DNA from: Alentia gelatinosa
Taxonomy: Eukaryota; Annelida; Polychaeta; Phyllodocida; Polynoidae
Length of the DNA stretch: 64,000 nt
Direction: 5' to 3'
NCBI GenBank assembly: GCA_950022655.1
Contig: OX465587.1
Span: forward strand, 35,149,153 to 35,213,152
Shown here: positions 31,690 to 43,599 of the stretch, one piece after another
Layout of the letters: each line of letters starts with the position of its first letter
Numbering within the stretch: position 1 is the first letter of the stretch
Notes under the pieces: generated by a model
Database searches by the model: none
What the model was told of the DNA's origin: nothing
The model's input: the letters and a program-made list of their open reading frames with translations, nothing else
Made by a program: the position numbers and the translations under genes

Positions 31690-34600
31690 ATGGCTCCAAG
31701 GAAAGTTGGGAAAAACCAAGGATCCGGTACAGGGACCAAGGGGAAGGGAAAAGGCAAGAAAAAATCAGGACCACTTAATACAACTGGTGAAGACCAGGCT
31801 GCTGTATCTGGATTAGAGAGCATGACCTTAGACAAATTTCGATTATGGACAGATCATGCTCTCAAGGCCTTCTTGAGACTAAGAGGGAAATCTACAGAGG
31901 GAGACTTTGAGGAGCTTGTTGCAAGGTAAGCCTATATTTCAAATATTTTACCCAATAAGTGCCCTGTAGTATGTAAAAAGAAGAATTTCCAATTACATAT
32001 TTAAGCCTCTTATTTTTTTTATATTTTGAAATGATGTTCCTAATCATTTTCACTCTGTTACAGCCAACAAAGGACATTTGCAGGTAAAAAAATTGATATG
32101 GCTCTGGTGGTAGACACTTAAGTTATTTTTTAGGTGTTGGTTTTTACTTTGTATTTTGTGTTTTGAATACTGATAGGTTTCATAACATCTAACGTTTTTA
32201 TGGTAAGGTCATATTTAAAATTTCATGGAATTTTATTTGCTGGTGGTGGCGGCTTCCCATATGTTTCTGGTTTCAAGGTGTTAAATTATCATTCTATTTT
32301 TGGGTACAGGTGAATACAAACTTGGCAAAGGCTTCAGGTAATTGTTGCCCAGTGTTGTCCATGATTACGTGCACCCTTTGGAATAACACTTTTCCAACAT
32401 TAGGATTGGCTCTGTATAAAGAGTAGTAAGGTCAAATAATTTGCTGGGGGCCAGGGCCAGGTTCTATATTTATTCATCCCTCATAAATTCTCTAAATGTT
32501 ATACCTACATTCAGGAAAATTATCAAGTTTATTTACCAGTTAATGCCTCAATACTCACGATATGTTAGGGTTAAGGAAAGCAAAAATGTAAATGTATATC
32601 ACAGATTTATCTAAATTCATAAATCTAAAATTACATTTCTGTCTTCAGGTACTTTGCTGACAACCATGTCAAAGAAGTCTACTACCACGAGATAACTCCT
32701 CCAAGTCCAGTTGCTTTCTTTGGTGCAGTAATCAAGCCATCAATGAGGAAAGTTGCATATCAGGCATGGGTTTGTGTTGAAAAGGATAGTGAAGACCACG
32801 TCGGAGGCAGGATTCTAAGTGCTTATTGCACATGTGTTGCAGGGTATGTACATTATAATTTCAACATAGATACTTCTCTTTATTTTTAAACCAGACAGTT
32901 CAATCAATTACTTCTCTTTGTGAGACCTTTCAGGGTTTTTAGAGAATAGACACCAAGGGGCCGTTTCACTAGAACAGATAAGTCTCGTTGTTTCTAACAG
33001 TGGCACCACAGCGATCCAGGGTACATGCGGTACCTTCCGACTGAGAATGGGCATACCTGGTACGCCCAGTCTCAGTAGGGAGGGAAAATTTGCTGTCTCC
33101 ACTGTGCGTTTTGGCGCGTTGGATGTACCTCCAGACTGATACTGGAGGTACCTATGTACCTAGAATCGCACAGTGGAGACGAGGCTTTAGTGTCACAGTA
33201 GTGCCACTTTTCACATGGCATTTAAATTCTCAAAACAACCATTTTAAAATGTACCCTATCAGATATTATAACCTATTTTCAAACAAGAAAATGCTACGAG
33301 CTATTCTATATGTATCTTTTACTTACATCTCATGAAACAAATTTTGATTTCACTATAAGCCATAGACTAGAAAAAAAGCACCCAGAACTTTGACATTTTA
33401 TTTACAGACTTTATGGTGGCTGCAATCACATTGCTGGGATAGCATTTCGGGTCGAATACTTCGTTCGCAGTGGTAAAACACGACCTTCATGCACTTCACA
33501 ACCGTGTGCATGGAACGTGCCTGCAGGATCATGTGATGTCGATGAAGCGAAAATGCCCTTGGCTGAATTGCTATGGAAAAAAAATCAGTATTTCAATGTT
33601 GGTGAGTATGTAATAATTTTTTCTTCTATAAAGCTATGTAGCCAGATAAAACTCTAAAACCCACCCTATAGTAGTGGGTGATTTCACGGTAAATAAATGT
33701 AAAAATACAGTACAGTAAAACCCCACTTAATGACAAACATAATGGCACAGACACGAGAAGTACAATACAAAGCATTTATTTCCACACTATTCAAGACAAA
33801 TATAATGACAGTTACCGCTTTCACAACAGCTTAAATGCTTTAAAAATAAAAGAATATTACTACATTTCAGATGACTACGACCACCAACAGTCAGTACGAG
33901 AATTAGCATTAAAGTACTGTCCAATGACAGAAACTCAAGAAGCTTATGCAGCTTCAGAAGACATGGTAGAACGATTTGCAAATGCTTTCAGAGCAATATC
34001 ACCTGACAGTTCTTTTGTACATCTTTACTATAAACTACCACTCGAAGTACCCAAGCCTGTCCATCTTCCACCCTCTCCCATTGCACTGGCTGAATCATTA
34101 GAAGTCATTTTGCCTTTCACACCAGAATCATTAGATGACGTTCGTCAGAAATTTAGACTGACAAATGAAGAACGTGACAACATCGAAAAAGGTACGAGGG
34201 ACCAGTCTGAATGCCCAGCTTGGAAAGAACACCGTAAAGGCCGGATCACTGCAACCAAGATGATGCAGGTGTATACCAGAGTCAGAACCCTTTTACGTGA
34301 TCCAAATGAAACACCAGAAAACCTAATCAAAGCCATTATGGGCCATGGATCCAAGTCTATATCTCATAAACATCAAATAAAGCATGGCTTAGCTATGGAA
34401 CCCATAGCTAAGAGGGCTTACCGCCACATTATGATCAACTCACACAAGAAATTTCGTTCCCGTGATTCAGGCCTGGTGATTGATGAGGAGCACTATTTCA
34501 TTGCTGCATCACCAGACCTGGTTGTTGAGTGTGATTGTTGTGGTAGGGGGCTTTGTGAGATAAAATGCCCTTATTCTCTGAAAAACTACGTCGGAGACCC

Positions 34601-35231
34601 AGACCACCTGAATTACAAGGAGCATCTAAGATGGGATGAGGACAAAGGCAGGGCGACAATCAAAGAGTCCTCCACATTCTATTTTCAGATTATGACACAG
34701 ATGGGAGTTATGAAAGTTAAGTATTGTGACTTGTTCATCTACACCCCCCATGGCAAACACATTGAAAGGGTTTACTTCAATGCCGAGATGTGGGATCCCC
34801 ATGTCATCCACGCGACTCACTTTTGGAATAAATATATACTTCGCGAACTGTTCGAAGGAAACCATGCACCTTCTATTCAGTTCATTCAGAGGCAAGGAAT
34901 CCAAGAAGAACATTCATATGCACTAGTTCCCATGTCAGTTAATACAACTAATAAATTACCATCGCAAGGACTACAGCCTGGGTCTTTGAAAGTGAAAAAT
35001 CCTTTGAAGAAAAGCAAACTTGAAAATGTCTACCTCTGCGGAATATGCCAGCTGGATTGTGCCCCAGAGGATGAGCACAAAGATTTTGGCTTGAGGAGCA
35101 TTCAGTGCCGAACCTGCCAACTACGGTTTCACTTTGCTTGCCTAAACTTTGTGGAGGATGACTTCCCATCAAATGCTGGCTTTTGGCTCTGCACAGGATG
35201 TGAGAAAATTACATCTTCAGTAAAATGCTGA
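31690..35231 (+). CDS. SAP/SWIM/YqaJ/PHD nuclease-like protein of the ISL2EU element
   Basis: Four coding exons join in phase: 31690-31925, 32649-32843, 33408-33601 and 33871-35231, giving 661 codons plus stop. All junctions have GT..AG. Domains in order are a Lys/Gly-rich N-terminus, a SAP-like helix pair (MTLDKFRLWTDHALKAFLRL), and a SWIM zinc finger split by intron 2 (CTC..GGCNH, C-x-C-x7-C-x-H). Next is a YqaJ recombinase/exonuclease core with KGRITATKMM, LAMEPIAKRAY, AASPDLVVE and LCEIKCPYS (the E..D..ExK metal ligands), and then a C-terminal C4HC3 PHD-like finger (CGICQLDC..CRTC..HFAC..WLCTGC). The family is the accessory protein of ISL2EU transposons. Its role in transposition is not established; processing DNA ends is a plausible inference. 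Its stop lies 321 bp from the transposase stop. Confidence 0.88.
32958..33205. repeat. Short foldback inside intron 2 of the YqaJ gene
   Basis: GTCTCCACTGTGCG / CGCACAGTGGAGAC, GTACCTCCA / TGGAGGTAC and CTGAGA..TCTCAG form nested inverted segments between GGGGCCGTTTCACTAGA and GTGTCACAGTAGTGCCAC. It is probably a MITE inserted in the intron. Ends and duplication are not defined. Confidence 0.5.
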
Positions 35232-35552
35232 CATAAACACAACAGTCTAATGTGCTGTATGCATACAGAATATTTAATTTTCTAGACCCTGCTCTTCTCA
35301 CACATGATAAAGGGTTTCTATGATAATGCTACTCATATACACAGATAAAAAACCTGTATCATGGGGGCCTATGACGATCAATTGACTACCTATAATATTT
35401 AATGCTAATGGCGCTCTGCATATATGGTGAAATTTGATAATTGATAAAGGTCTCAAATTATTTTTTGTTAGTGTGTATCGACTTGCTCAGATGTCAAAAG
35501 CTGATTATATATGATTGTTGCTGGGTGCCCGGTCTAGGAGGTGATTAAGACA

Positions 35553-38500
35553 TTAATCTTTATAGATTGATGGCTGCAAGTTACAAATAGCACCACATAC
35601 CTGCAATAACTTATCTATGGATGACACAAGAGAAATTGGAATTTGATACTTTAGAATCCTGAAAGTTTTTAATCTTCTAATGACTTGCTCTACAAGAATT
35701 CGAAGTTTAGCCAAACGTTTTGTTCTGTTACAATCAGCTTTTGACATCTGAGCAAGGCCCCTCTTACCAGGTGGGATATACAATTCAATACCTTTTTGAG
35801 CACACTCTTCTTTTATCAGAAACCCCTTGTCTGCCATTATCAATTCATATGGCTCAACCTTATCAAGAAATTTGCACTCTTTGACAATGTCTTTGTCAGT
35901 CATGTGACCACCATATGCCTTAGAAATAAATGTTATAGAAGAATTCGGGGCAACACTGACTAAAACCTTGGCTGTGTTGTGGTGCTTGTAGTAGGACCAG
36001 GTAGAATTTTGGAATCTTAGATTTTTAGGGGTTTCTAAGAAAATTTCAGTGCAGTCAATTATGGCTCTGAGGTTGGGAATGATTCGAAATCTATATGGTC
36101 TACTAGCCCGAATGCTCTCTAAATCAAAGAAAACAATTGTACTACCCAAGGTTTTAGCCAGTGCTGTCAACCAACAGTGAAAAATTCTAGTGCATGATGT
36201 CATAGAAATTCCAAACCGAGCTGCCAAATCTTTATTAAGTAAACCTAACCGTAACCGCATAAGGGTCAAAAGAAGCTCATCTACTGACTTCAATTTGCTC
36301 TGTGGTCCAAATCTTTTTGGGGTTCTTATAAATTTCCTTCCCTTTACATAGTTATGCTTTGAGCCAGGCCACAATCTCTGAGTGAAACAGTCTTTCACAA
36401 CATCATGAATGGCATAAAAATATTGCAATTTTGGTACACCAGTATAGAACTGACAATCTTCATCGGTTTTTAAAAGTCCAGCAGACATCCTACACCTTGC
36501 ATCAGTTTCAATCTTAAGAAGTTTCATTCTAAGGTGGTGATTATCTTTTTTAAGAGAAGCATTCTCTTTCTTCAGTTTATCTAAATCAGATTTGGCCTTT
36601 TTCCACAGAGATAAGAGAATGCTGATTATAAGAGAAAGGCCAGAAATAACCTTCTTTGAGAATACTGCTTCACATTCAGGAACCTGATCAGTATCACATT
36701 CCATGTCCATTGCCACATTTCCTGATGTCTGTTCCATAGGTCGTGTGATACGGCTTCTGTGTCTTTCAGTGCGGGGAGTTATTCGTCCCGACTTTACCTG
36801 GAAATAAGCAAGTGCATAAAAGTTAACAAAAGCTGGGCATGGGTGAAATGTTCATGATTTGCATGGGTAGAATCAGGTGGGTGGGTGGTAAAGCTTAGAG
36901 GGGCAGTATGATAGAGTGGCAGTATGTGGAGGGGCAGTATGTTTGAGGGACAATACAGTAGAGGGCAGTATTGTAAAGGAGCAGTACAGTGGAGGGGCAG
37001 TATGGTGTGAAATAGGGGGGGGGGGGGGTGGGGGGGGGGGCAATCCCCAGGAAAATCTGTGTACATACTCTATGGATGGTCCCATACATTACTGTAAATA
37101 TTTATCATATTTCTCTTGTAAAAAGATATGGAATTGATATGGAAACAAATGTGGTATATAACACTGATTTTTTTGACTGTCTGTGAATATATTTATGAAT
37201 ATACACTATGTTTCATATCTGTTACTCTACCTTGTTATGATGGCCTAAATTTAATGTAGGGTCAGGGTTGGATGCAGTAGGTACACCATCGACAAAATGA
37301 TCGGAACACACTCTGTGACCTGACTTTGGTTCCATAAGCTTAAGTCCTGTCTTGTCACCATGGTCACCTCGTGAGAATGCTCGTTTCCATCGTTCACGTG
37401 TTTCTAAATCTTGCTTTACAGTTGGCCATTTACTTAATCTGGAAATAAGAAATATAGAGAAGTACAGTTATATATGTGATGAGTTTATGTGGGTCATATT
37501 GTTCTTTTAAAGCACTTCCTTAAAAAAATTTGGGTTTATTTGTTATTACATGTACTAATTTTATTTACGCATTGTAAAGCATGTGTTCTATTTGTAAAGC
37601 ATGTGTTCCACAGGACCAGAGGATGACATGAAATATGTGGCAAGCGGCACCCATATATAAAACCAACATGGTTGATTTTATTTACACTATGTAAAGCATG
37701 TGTTCCACAGGAAAAAGATAATGACATGAAAAAATGTGTCAAACGGTACCAATATATTTAAACCAACATGGTTCTGCAGTTATGATAAGGAATTAAGCAG
37801 TTATATGACAGCTGGATACTTACTTGAAAGGTGGTGGGCAAATACATGGGTACACTCCCATGTTACTGTCATGCACATTACATCTGGTGTTTGACAGTCT
37901 CCGCAACTTTTGTCCACTATTTGTGCAATCAACAGCATAGCATACAAATGAACTGGAAACATTCTTGAAATATAAATTACCTCTTTTAATTCCATGTAAA
38001 CATAATATGATAGGCATATGAACAGTTCTCATTTTTTGGTCACCAGTGGTTTTTTCTTTGATAAAATCTTAGATCATTGAGTTTGTGTTGAAATAATTAT
38101 TCCAAATTATGGTGTTTGAAAAGAGCTTTCAGGGGATGTATAGTTTTGCATATCTACCATGAAAATTGTGGCCTACAGAGACAGAAGAATACGTTTTTAG
38201 GTGATATTTTGGATTTAACCATAACCAAGCATATGCACCATCTGGTAAGTCACATATTCATACTTCTAAACTGGAGGAACTAACGATCCAAAGGCAAAAT
38301 ATACGTCACTGTTCTTGGGTGAGGGTGTGTATGTCTAAGAATGATGGTGTGTGTCTTAGAGTGAGTGTGTGTGTCTTAGAGTGAGGGTGTGTGTGTCTTT
38401 GAGTGAGGGTGTATGTCTTATAGTGAGGGTGTGTGTGTGTCTTAGGGCGAGGGCGAGAACTTCTGTGTCGCAGCGTGTCGGGAGGTTCTGTCGCAGACAT

Positions 38501-39399
38501 GGCGGCGCCACTCTGCGACACCGCTGGTTACCCAAAAAGTAGCGATCATAGGTACCGACACACCACGACACAAAAACCGCGGAAAACAGTGCCTACAGGA
38601 GCATCATAGGGTATTCTGCTGGGAAACCCACTCTCATGTGAGAAATACTCAACAGAAAATTATGAAATTTTGGAATTAGATAGCAGATATAAAGGGCCTT
38701 ATGTACTGTAAATATGGTAATTTTTGATAGGGTCTAGATATCTCAATTATTCCTATATTCGACATCAAAATGAGTTTTTAGAGTCTAAAAAAATATGAGT
38801 ATATCTCAGACCCAATGACACTATCCGACAGCCCTAATAAAGTGAATACATTATAGTTCTCCTATGTAAATGTGTATAAACACACTGCGACACGCTGCGA
38901 TACGGTCTGTGTCATAGCAAATATCGAACATGTTTGATCTTGTCGCAGTGTGTCGGAAGGCTCCCGACACGGCCTTTGTCGGGGCGTGTCGGTGTGTGTT
39001 AAGGTGTGTCGTAGACTCGTGTCATAGAACCGTGATCAACCAAAACATCGGTGTCGCAGAGGGTGTGTCGGGACGTGTCGGAAGGCGTGTCGGCTCTGTT
39101 GGACACCCCCCTTTAGGGTGAGGGTGTGTCTTTGAGTGAGGGTGTGCCTTATGGCAAGGGTGTTTGTGTCTTAGGGGGAGGGTGTGTGTGTCTTAGGGTG
39201 AGGGTGTGTATCTTAAGGTGAGGGTGTGTGTCTTAGGATGAGGGTGTGTGTCTTAGGGTGAGGGTATGTGTCAGTAGCAATCCATATCCAAATTAAATGA
39301 CATAATGCATATATAATAGATTTATTATAGGACAGGAATCAACATATGGGCTGCCTACTGTACTTACCAGTCTTTACAGAGCTCTCCAATTTGTGGCAT
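35553..39399 (-). CDS. THAP-domain DDE transposase of the ISL2EU element
   Basis: Four minus-strand exons join in phase: 39399-39368 (MPQIGELCKD, a short first exon with donor GTAAGTA), 37952-37824, 37438-37231 and 36797-35553. The product is 537 codons plus stop. The THAP zinc-finger region spans exons 2-3: CYAVDC (C-x4-C), LSKWPTV, ERWKRAF and HRVCSDHF (C-x2-H). Then come a coiled coil (KAKSDLDKLKKENASLKKDN), a helix-turn-helix block (LLNKDLAARFGISMTSCTRI) and the DDE_Tnp_4 catalytic core with IIDCTEIFLETP, ELIMADKGFLI and LRILVEQVIRRLKTF as the D-D-E positions. It would bind the TIRs and cut and join DNA. The first exon is a prediction from ATG, frame and donor; the rest is firm. Confidence 0.87.
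36908..37045. repeat. GGGGCAGTAT-type minisatellite and poly-G in transposase intron 3
   Basis: AGGGGCAGTATG-like units repeat about eight times at 36898-37010, followed by G-runs at 37015-37040. The open frames across it are low complexity. Confidence 0.8.
38306..39270. repeat. GAGTGAGGGTGTGTGTCTTA minisatellite with an insertion
   Basis: Units of about 20 bp (GAGTGAGGGTGTGTGTCTTA) at 38315-38450 resume at 39115-39270. Between them is a GTGTCGCAGCGTGTCGG-rich block (38457-39105) whose two sides share ACGACAC / GTGTCGT words in opposite orientation. It probably inserted into the minisatellite. All of it lies in the first intron of the transposase gene. Confidence 0.75.
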
Positions 39400-40217
39400 G
39401 GTGGTGCTGTTAGGCGTTATTTTACATAGAGTGGACATCGGGGCTTAGAATTCTATAAGAAATATAAATTGTAAAATGCAGAAACATGGTAAAATAAATT
39501 GTGAAATGCAGATACAACATAGACAAATATATATTTATATGGTATGTATAAGTATGTCAACAAATATACTTGTCACTAAATTTGATATTTTTATAGTAAA
39601 TTCATAACATATTCATGATTTAGAAAACATACAAATTACCCAGTTCAAAGCTAGAAAAACTTGAAATTATGATACAGATAGGCCCAATATTTGTAATTCA
39701 TGTTTCATTTTCTTCTATAAAAATAAGAGTCTAGATCTATAGGTCTATCAGTTATATCAGTGTCACTATCTATTATAAACGTAGGACCAAGTAGTGGGAC
39801 ACAGTTTTAGTCACAGTGACAAGCACATGAAACTGTCAACTGTATAACAGTCTCTGGAATCTAGTTAGTTTACTATATTGCTACTTTTCAGTTATGCATG
39901 GTACAGAATTTTGATATCCTTCAACTACATACATTACATTATGCATAGTTTTACAATTAAAATGTATTATAAGGAGAAGAACACTAAACTGCACTGTATT
40001 ATGATCTCCACATGCTCCAGAAACCATTGTAAACAAACCAAGTTCGAAATTAGGTCAATCGTATTTAAACAAACTTCCCTTGAGAATTGGGTTTTGAAAA
40101 TCAAGTGACAGTTAGAGGTCTATCAAAACTAAAACTTACCTGAATTTCAAAAGGATTGACCATTCCATTCCGCTGTTTCGGGCGACGTTTTGTGAGTGCG
40201 ATTCCTGTTAGTTAACC

Positions 40218-40268
40218 ACTGCTGCCATACTGAAACTCCCGCCGGCGGGTGTTTGTATACGCAGGCGC
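40218..40268 (-). repeat. Right terminal inverted repeat of the ISL2EU element
   Basis: In inverse it reads GCGCCTGCGTATACAAACAC, then GGGAGTTTCAGTATGGCAGC. It lies about 820 bp upstream of the transposase's first coding exon. Confidence 0.7.
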
Positions 40269-40270
40269 CT

Positions 40271-41000
40271 AATTTATTCAAAATGCGCGAGTGCTATGAA
40301 TGGTGTGGCGCACTGAACGCAATGCAAAAACGGGAGATTTAGATTAAGGCAGAACAGGTAAAAACATCCTCGATTTTTACACTATTTGATTATGCCAAGT
40401 AAGGCGAACCTCTGTAGAATGTAATTCTGGCATTAGAAATATAAATGGCTCACTGGAGACTGAAATATAATCCAGACTTTTAATGTGAAAAAATTGGGAC
40501 ATATTAACCTGGTACTTAATTTGATTGTAATGATGTGTTTGATTTACAACATAGTAGACTATTGATACCAGAGAATCATAAGATCATTTTGTTTTGTTGT
40601 TTTAAAAAAAATGGATTTAAACATGATTCTAGCCACTTTGAAAATGTTTTAAAATAGTGACCTCTGGAGCCTGAGTGGTAAAATCATGGAAGAAAAATTG
40701 AAAGCTCAAGTTCAAAATCCTTTTCCCTCAGATGAATCATATACTTTGACTATATAATGTCTCTGGCCATTTATATCTTGGTTCTTATTCTCATTTTCCC
40801 TTCTTTCTTATAATGATGGATATGTTTGCCTAAAACCAATATTAGAAATACATATCATCCCATAATATTTTATAGGATAAGCTATCCTTTTGGTATTCTC
40901 AGAAGAAATTTACGATAAATGCAAATAAAACGAAAATAGTGTAATGAACACAGGTATTGTCACTCGCTAGCTCCTCCAGAGGAGGTGGGGCAGTTCTCTG
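40271..41000. other. Unassigned AT-rich sequence
   Basis: No gene or clear element. An imperfect hairpin around CTCCTCCAGAGGAGGTGGGG (40971-40990) lies just before the next hairpin element and may be part of it. Confidence 0.4.
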
Positions 41001-41002
41001 AA

Positions 41003-41293
41003 TTATCTCACCCCAGATATTTTTTCTCCATAGACTTAACATTGGAAACTCGTATCTAACACCCATTAGATATTTAGGAAATATATCCAATGGGGGATAA
41101 TGTCACAAATGTTAGCCCATTAGTCAATATTAAGAGTGAGATAAATTCAGAAACCCCTTCAAGTTTAGGGTCAGAGCTCGATCACATCTGATTTGAATCA
41201 CATAGCAATTCATGCCGCTTGTGAATTACTACGTGATTCAAACTCAATGGGATACAAGCTCAGACCCTAAACTTTCATGGGTTTCCTCTATAG
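41003..41293 (-). mobile_element. Hairpin element D (core + long hairpin)
   Basis: The core, 41003-41147, runs from TTATCTCACCCC to GAGTGAGATAAAT and contains the family words CCATAGACTTAACATTGGAA. The adjoining hairpin, 41150-41293, pairs AAGTTTAGGGTCAGAGCTCG..TTTGAATCAC with GTGATTCAAA..AAGCTCAGACCCTAAACTT around a TGCCGC tip. The hairpin arms match element B at 48918-49060 but no other member. A CRE palindrome and TATA-like box follow at 41328-41371. Confidence 0.75.
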
Positions 41294-41327
41294 TATAGGT
41301 GGTTCCTCCGGTGGATGGGGGCCTACG

Positions 41328-41371
41328 AGTCATGACGTCACACGACGTCATGACTCAGCACTATTAAATAC
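41328..41371 (+). promoter_or_regulatory. CRE-type palindrome followed by TATA-like box
   Basis: A perfect 12-base-arm palindrome, AGTCATGACGTC-ACAC-GACGTCATGACT (41328-41355), contains two TGACGTCA-type CREB/ATF sites and TGACTCA (AP-1). TATTAAATA lies just downstream at 41362-41370. This is promoter-like architecture beside hairpin element D. No transcript or gene start can be shown. Confidence 0.5.
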
Positions 41372-41996
41372 GGCGAGCGCGGCCCAGTCGAATCAGGCTG
41401 GTGCACCAGCTCTTGGAGTGAGGTCACTGGCTTAGACTCTGGCGTAGACACATGACACTCTACCCCGTTCTGGATGGTAACTTAGGCCAGTTACGCTTGT
41501 TACACTGCTGTTGGACATTGTACATGTTTATTGTTACAATATAACAACTTCTTAACGCTTGGGCACTTTAATTATCTGGTGTTGTTGTCATTCACGGATA
41601 CACGATCATTACAATAGTTTTTTTAGGCTCTAGAGCTAGTAGGTAAAAGTCACAAGGAAAATACACTAACACATAACTTGTCATATACCACAGTTACATC
41701 CTTTTGAGACTGACTCATTGGTTGACCTATCTGGTTCATGAAAGGTATACTAACTCAACTTTGGTCTACTTATAGGAGTGGGACTCTATGCCTGTTTTAT
41801 AGTGCTGCCTCACTGAAGGGCTGTGCCGCAGACCATTGACACAATACTCGGCCGGTCACATTATACTGACAAACCAGTCGGCAAACCAGTCGACAGTAGG
41901 GACAACACTCCAGATTATCCACATTGATTGTTTATGGTATGTGTGTGTAGTGGCCAAACAGTTGTCACAGCAGGGCGAGACCCCAAGATACTGAGA
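41372..41996. other. Sequence downstream of the CRE/TATA block
   Basis: No open reading frame of note. GACAACACTCCAGATTATCC at 41901 closely matches GACAACACTCCGGATTATCG inside the terminal element at 63386, so part of this interval is an old relative of that element. Confidence 0.45.
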
Positions 41997-42180
41997 TGCA
42001 GTTATGGCTCCTGGTACCTAGGTTCAATTCCTAGCCTGGTCTTCATATTGCTGGTGCGAAAGGGAACATTATGGCCAGTGGTTCCGCCAGGAGTTATAAC
42101 TTGGATAATATAAGTATGTGTTGTACATGCCTGAATATTTTCTGAAAATTATACATCTATATATTGTAGCGGCCAGGGAG
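41997..42180 (+). repeat. Dispersed repeat with B-box-like segment, copy 1
   Basis: AGTTATGGCTCCTGGTACCT plus AGGTTCAATTCCTAGCCTGG includes GGTTCAATTCC, a Pol III B-box-like word. The second half, GCTGGTGCGAAAGGGAACAT and TATGGCCAGT, ends with ATATTGTAGCGGCC. The first half recurs at 42787-42834 and the second half at 43885-44020, so two repeat units are joined here. Confidence 0.65.
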
Positions 42181-42786
42181 GTAGAAGTGCCTTCCCCGGG
42201 GGGCAGCGCCACTATAGCGGGGAGGTCCCCGGTGGTCTAGCGGGGGTCTAGCGGGGTTTCTGGTAGATCACGCGGGGTCACGGGGACTCTCGAGACTCCG
42301 GGAGCCAGTCTGGCTTGAGACTGGGCTCGGAACACCTCCGGCGACTACCAGGGCAACAGCCCACCACTTAGAGTGGCCCGGGAGTGAGACCTCACTGGAA
42401 ATTGACAAGTGCCACCGAAAGGAAATTGTTGATTCATATTATATGAATTGCAAACAGTGTTTATATGATATAGACTACATGTTTTCCATTTTTTCTCAGA
42501 CTTTATGAGGCAGAAAATTCCACATGAAAAATATTTCCTTTTTTCATCATGACTCCAACTGACATCCCTGATGTCAATATAGCAAGGTGGCACAAATATA
42601 ACATGCATGTTACAGTTAAAAACCTTGAATGGGTGTAGTTTATCTAAAAAAAATTTGTTGATAATTTCAATAATTTCTGAATGTGGGAAAATTAGGTCTT
42701 TACATGCTGGTTATCTGATTGGTTTTATTCTAACATGGTTCTCCAGTTAAATGTGATTTTTGTTGCTATAAGAAAGAGTTATGACA
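42181..42786. other. Unassigned sequence with GC-rich start
   Basis: 42180-42330 is GC-rich with repeated GCGGGG / GGTCTAGCGGGG words. The remainder is AT-rich. No gene was recognised. Confidence 0.35.
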
Positions 42787-42834
42787 GTTATGGCTCCTGG
42801 TACCTAGGTTCAATTCCTAGCCTGGTCTTCATAT
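42787..42834 (+). repeat. Dispersed repeat with B-box-like segment, copy 2
   Basis: It repeats AGTTATGGCTCCTGGTACCT and GGTTCAATTCCTAGCCTGGT from 41997 almost without change, then diverges at ATATT. This is where copy 1 switches to its second half. Confidence 0.7.
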
Positions 42835-42971
42835 TTTATTTTTTTTAAAGACTTTATTTAGACTGGGACAAGTACATCGGTCATTCAACCGTTTCAATCG
42901 CACTCCCAGATAAGGGATTTGGTTCACATTCACCTTGTATATGTTATAACTAGGATATACTATCGTAAAAC

Positions 42972-43265
42972 TGGATGAGGTTTAATCTTGGCCACCGTAT
43001 TCCACGACTGGAGTTTGGCAAAGTGACTTCATGAGGCGAAGCCGAGTGAAGTCATGAGCCAAAACTCCAGGAGTGTCATGCGGTGGCCAAGATTAAAACG
43101 AATCAGGTTTTGATTTTATCCTACCCTATCTGCTCGATTATGGAATATTACGTGATAACAATGCTGTATGCCATTAGTGGCATATAAAAATCTGTATGCC
43201 AGTCAGCGTGGCATACGGAAACCTAATGTTAAGCCTATGGGATTTTATATTAGGGGTAGGATAAA
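42972..43265 (+). mobile_element. Hairpin element A (long hairpin + core)
   Basis: The hairpin, 42972-43107, pairs TTTAATCTTGGCCACCG..GGAGTTTGGC..TGACTTCA with TGAAGTCA..GCCAAAACTCC..CGGTGGCCAAGATTAAA. Its tip is TGAGGCGAAGCCGAGTGAAG. The core, 43113-43265, runs from TTTTATCCTACCC to GGGGTAGGATAAA and includes CCTAATGTTAAGCCTATGGG and a second hairpin (GTATGCCA..TGGCATAC). The arms are unlike those of the other members. Confidence 0.75.
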
Positions 43266-43599
43266 AAAAAGAAATAAAATTTGTTACAGAGTCAAGTATT
43301 TGTTTACTCCTTCGGGTAACAGTTCATGCAGCTCTTCAAGCTGCCTCGAGTCCGTATGAGTGCGTGATTACTACCGTAATCATGGCATGGTTTCATCAAC
43401 ATAAGATAATAAAGTCATAGTCACGCCTTACAATGATGTAGTTCAAGTTTGTTACATGAGTATTACAATCAGGTCGTAGCTGCTTCAGTGGAGCAAGCCT
43501 GGTACAACAAGTATAATTATACAATGTATATGAGGCAATAATTAACTTTGGTTCGTTAACATGGTAAACAAAATTAGCACGTGGGTAGAGATTGGTTAC

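Larger units (their letters stand above)
31168..40270. mobile_element. ISL2EU-type DNA transposon, about 9.1 kb, two intact spliced genes
   Basis: Two convergent genes, a YqaJ-nuclease protein (+, 31690-35231) and a THAP/DDE_Tnp_4 transposase (-, 39399-35553), are the known gene pair of ISL2EU (IS4EU) transposons. Outside them, GCGTCTGCGAAAACAAAC at 31169 is matched in inverse by GCGCCTGCGTATACAAAC at 40268-40251. The similarity runs on through GTTTCACCATGGCGGC / GTTTCAGTATGGCAGC, so these are imperfect TIRs of about 50 bp. No target duplication could be read with certainty. Both spliced frames are uninterrupted, so this may be a recent copy. Introns hold nested repeats (32958-33205, 38306-39260). 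Confidence 0.85.

Noticed and set aside
32064..32083. Possible micro-exon in intron 1 of the YqaJ gene
   Set aside because: It has AG and GT edges, but exons 31690-31925 and 32649-32843 already join in phase at a coherent protein sequence without it.
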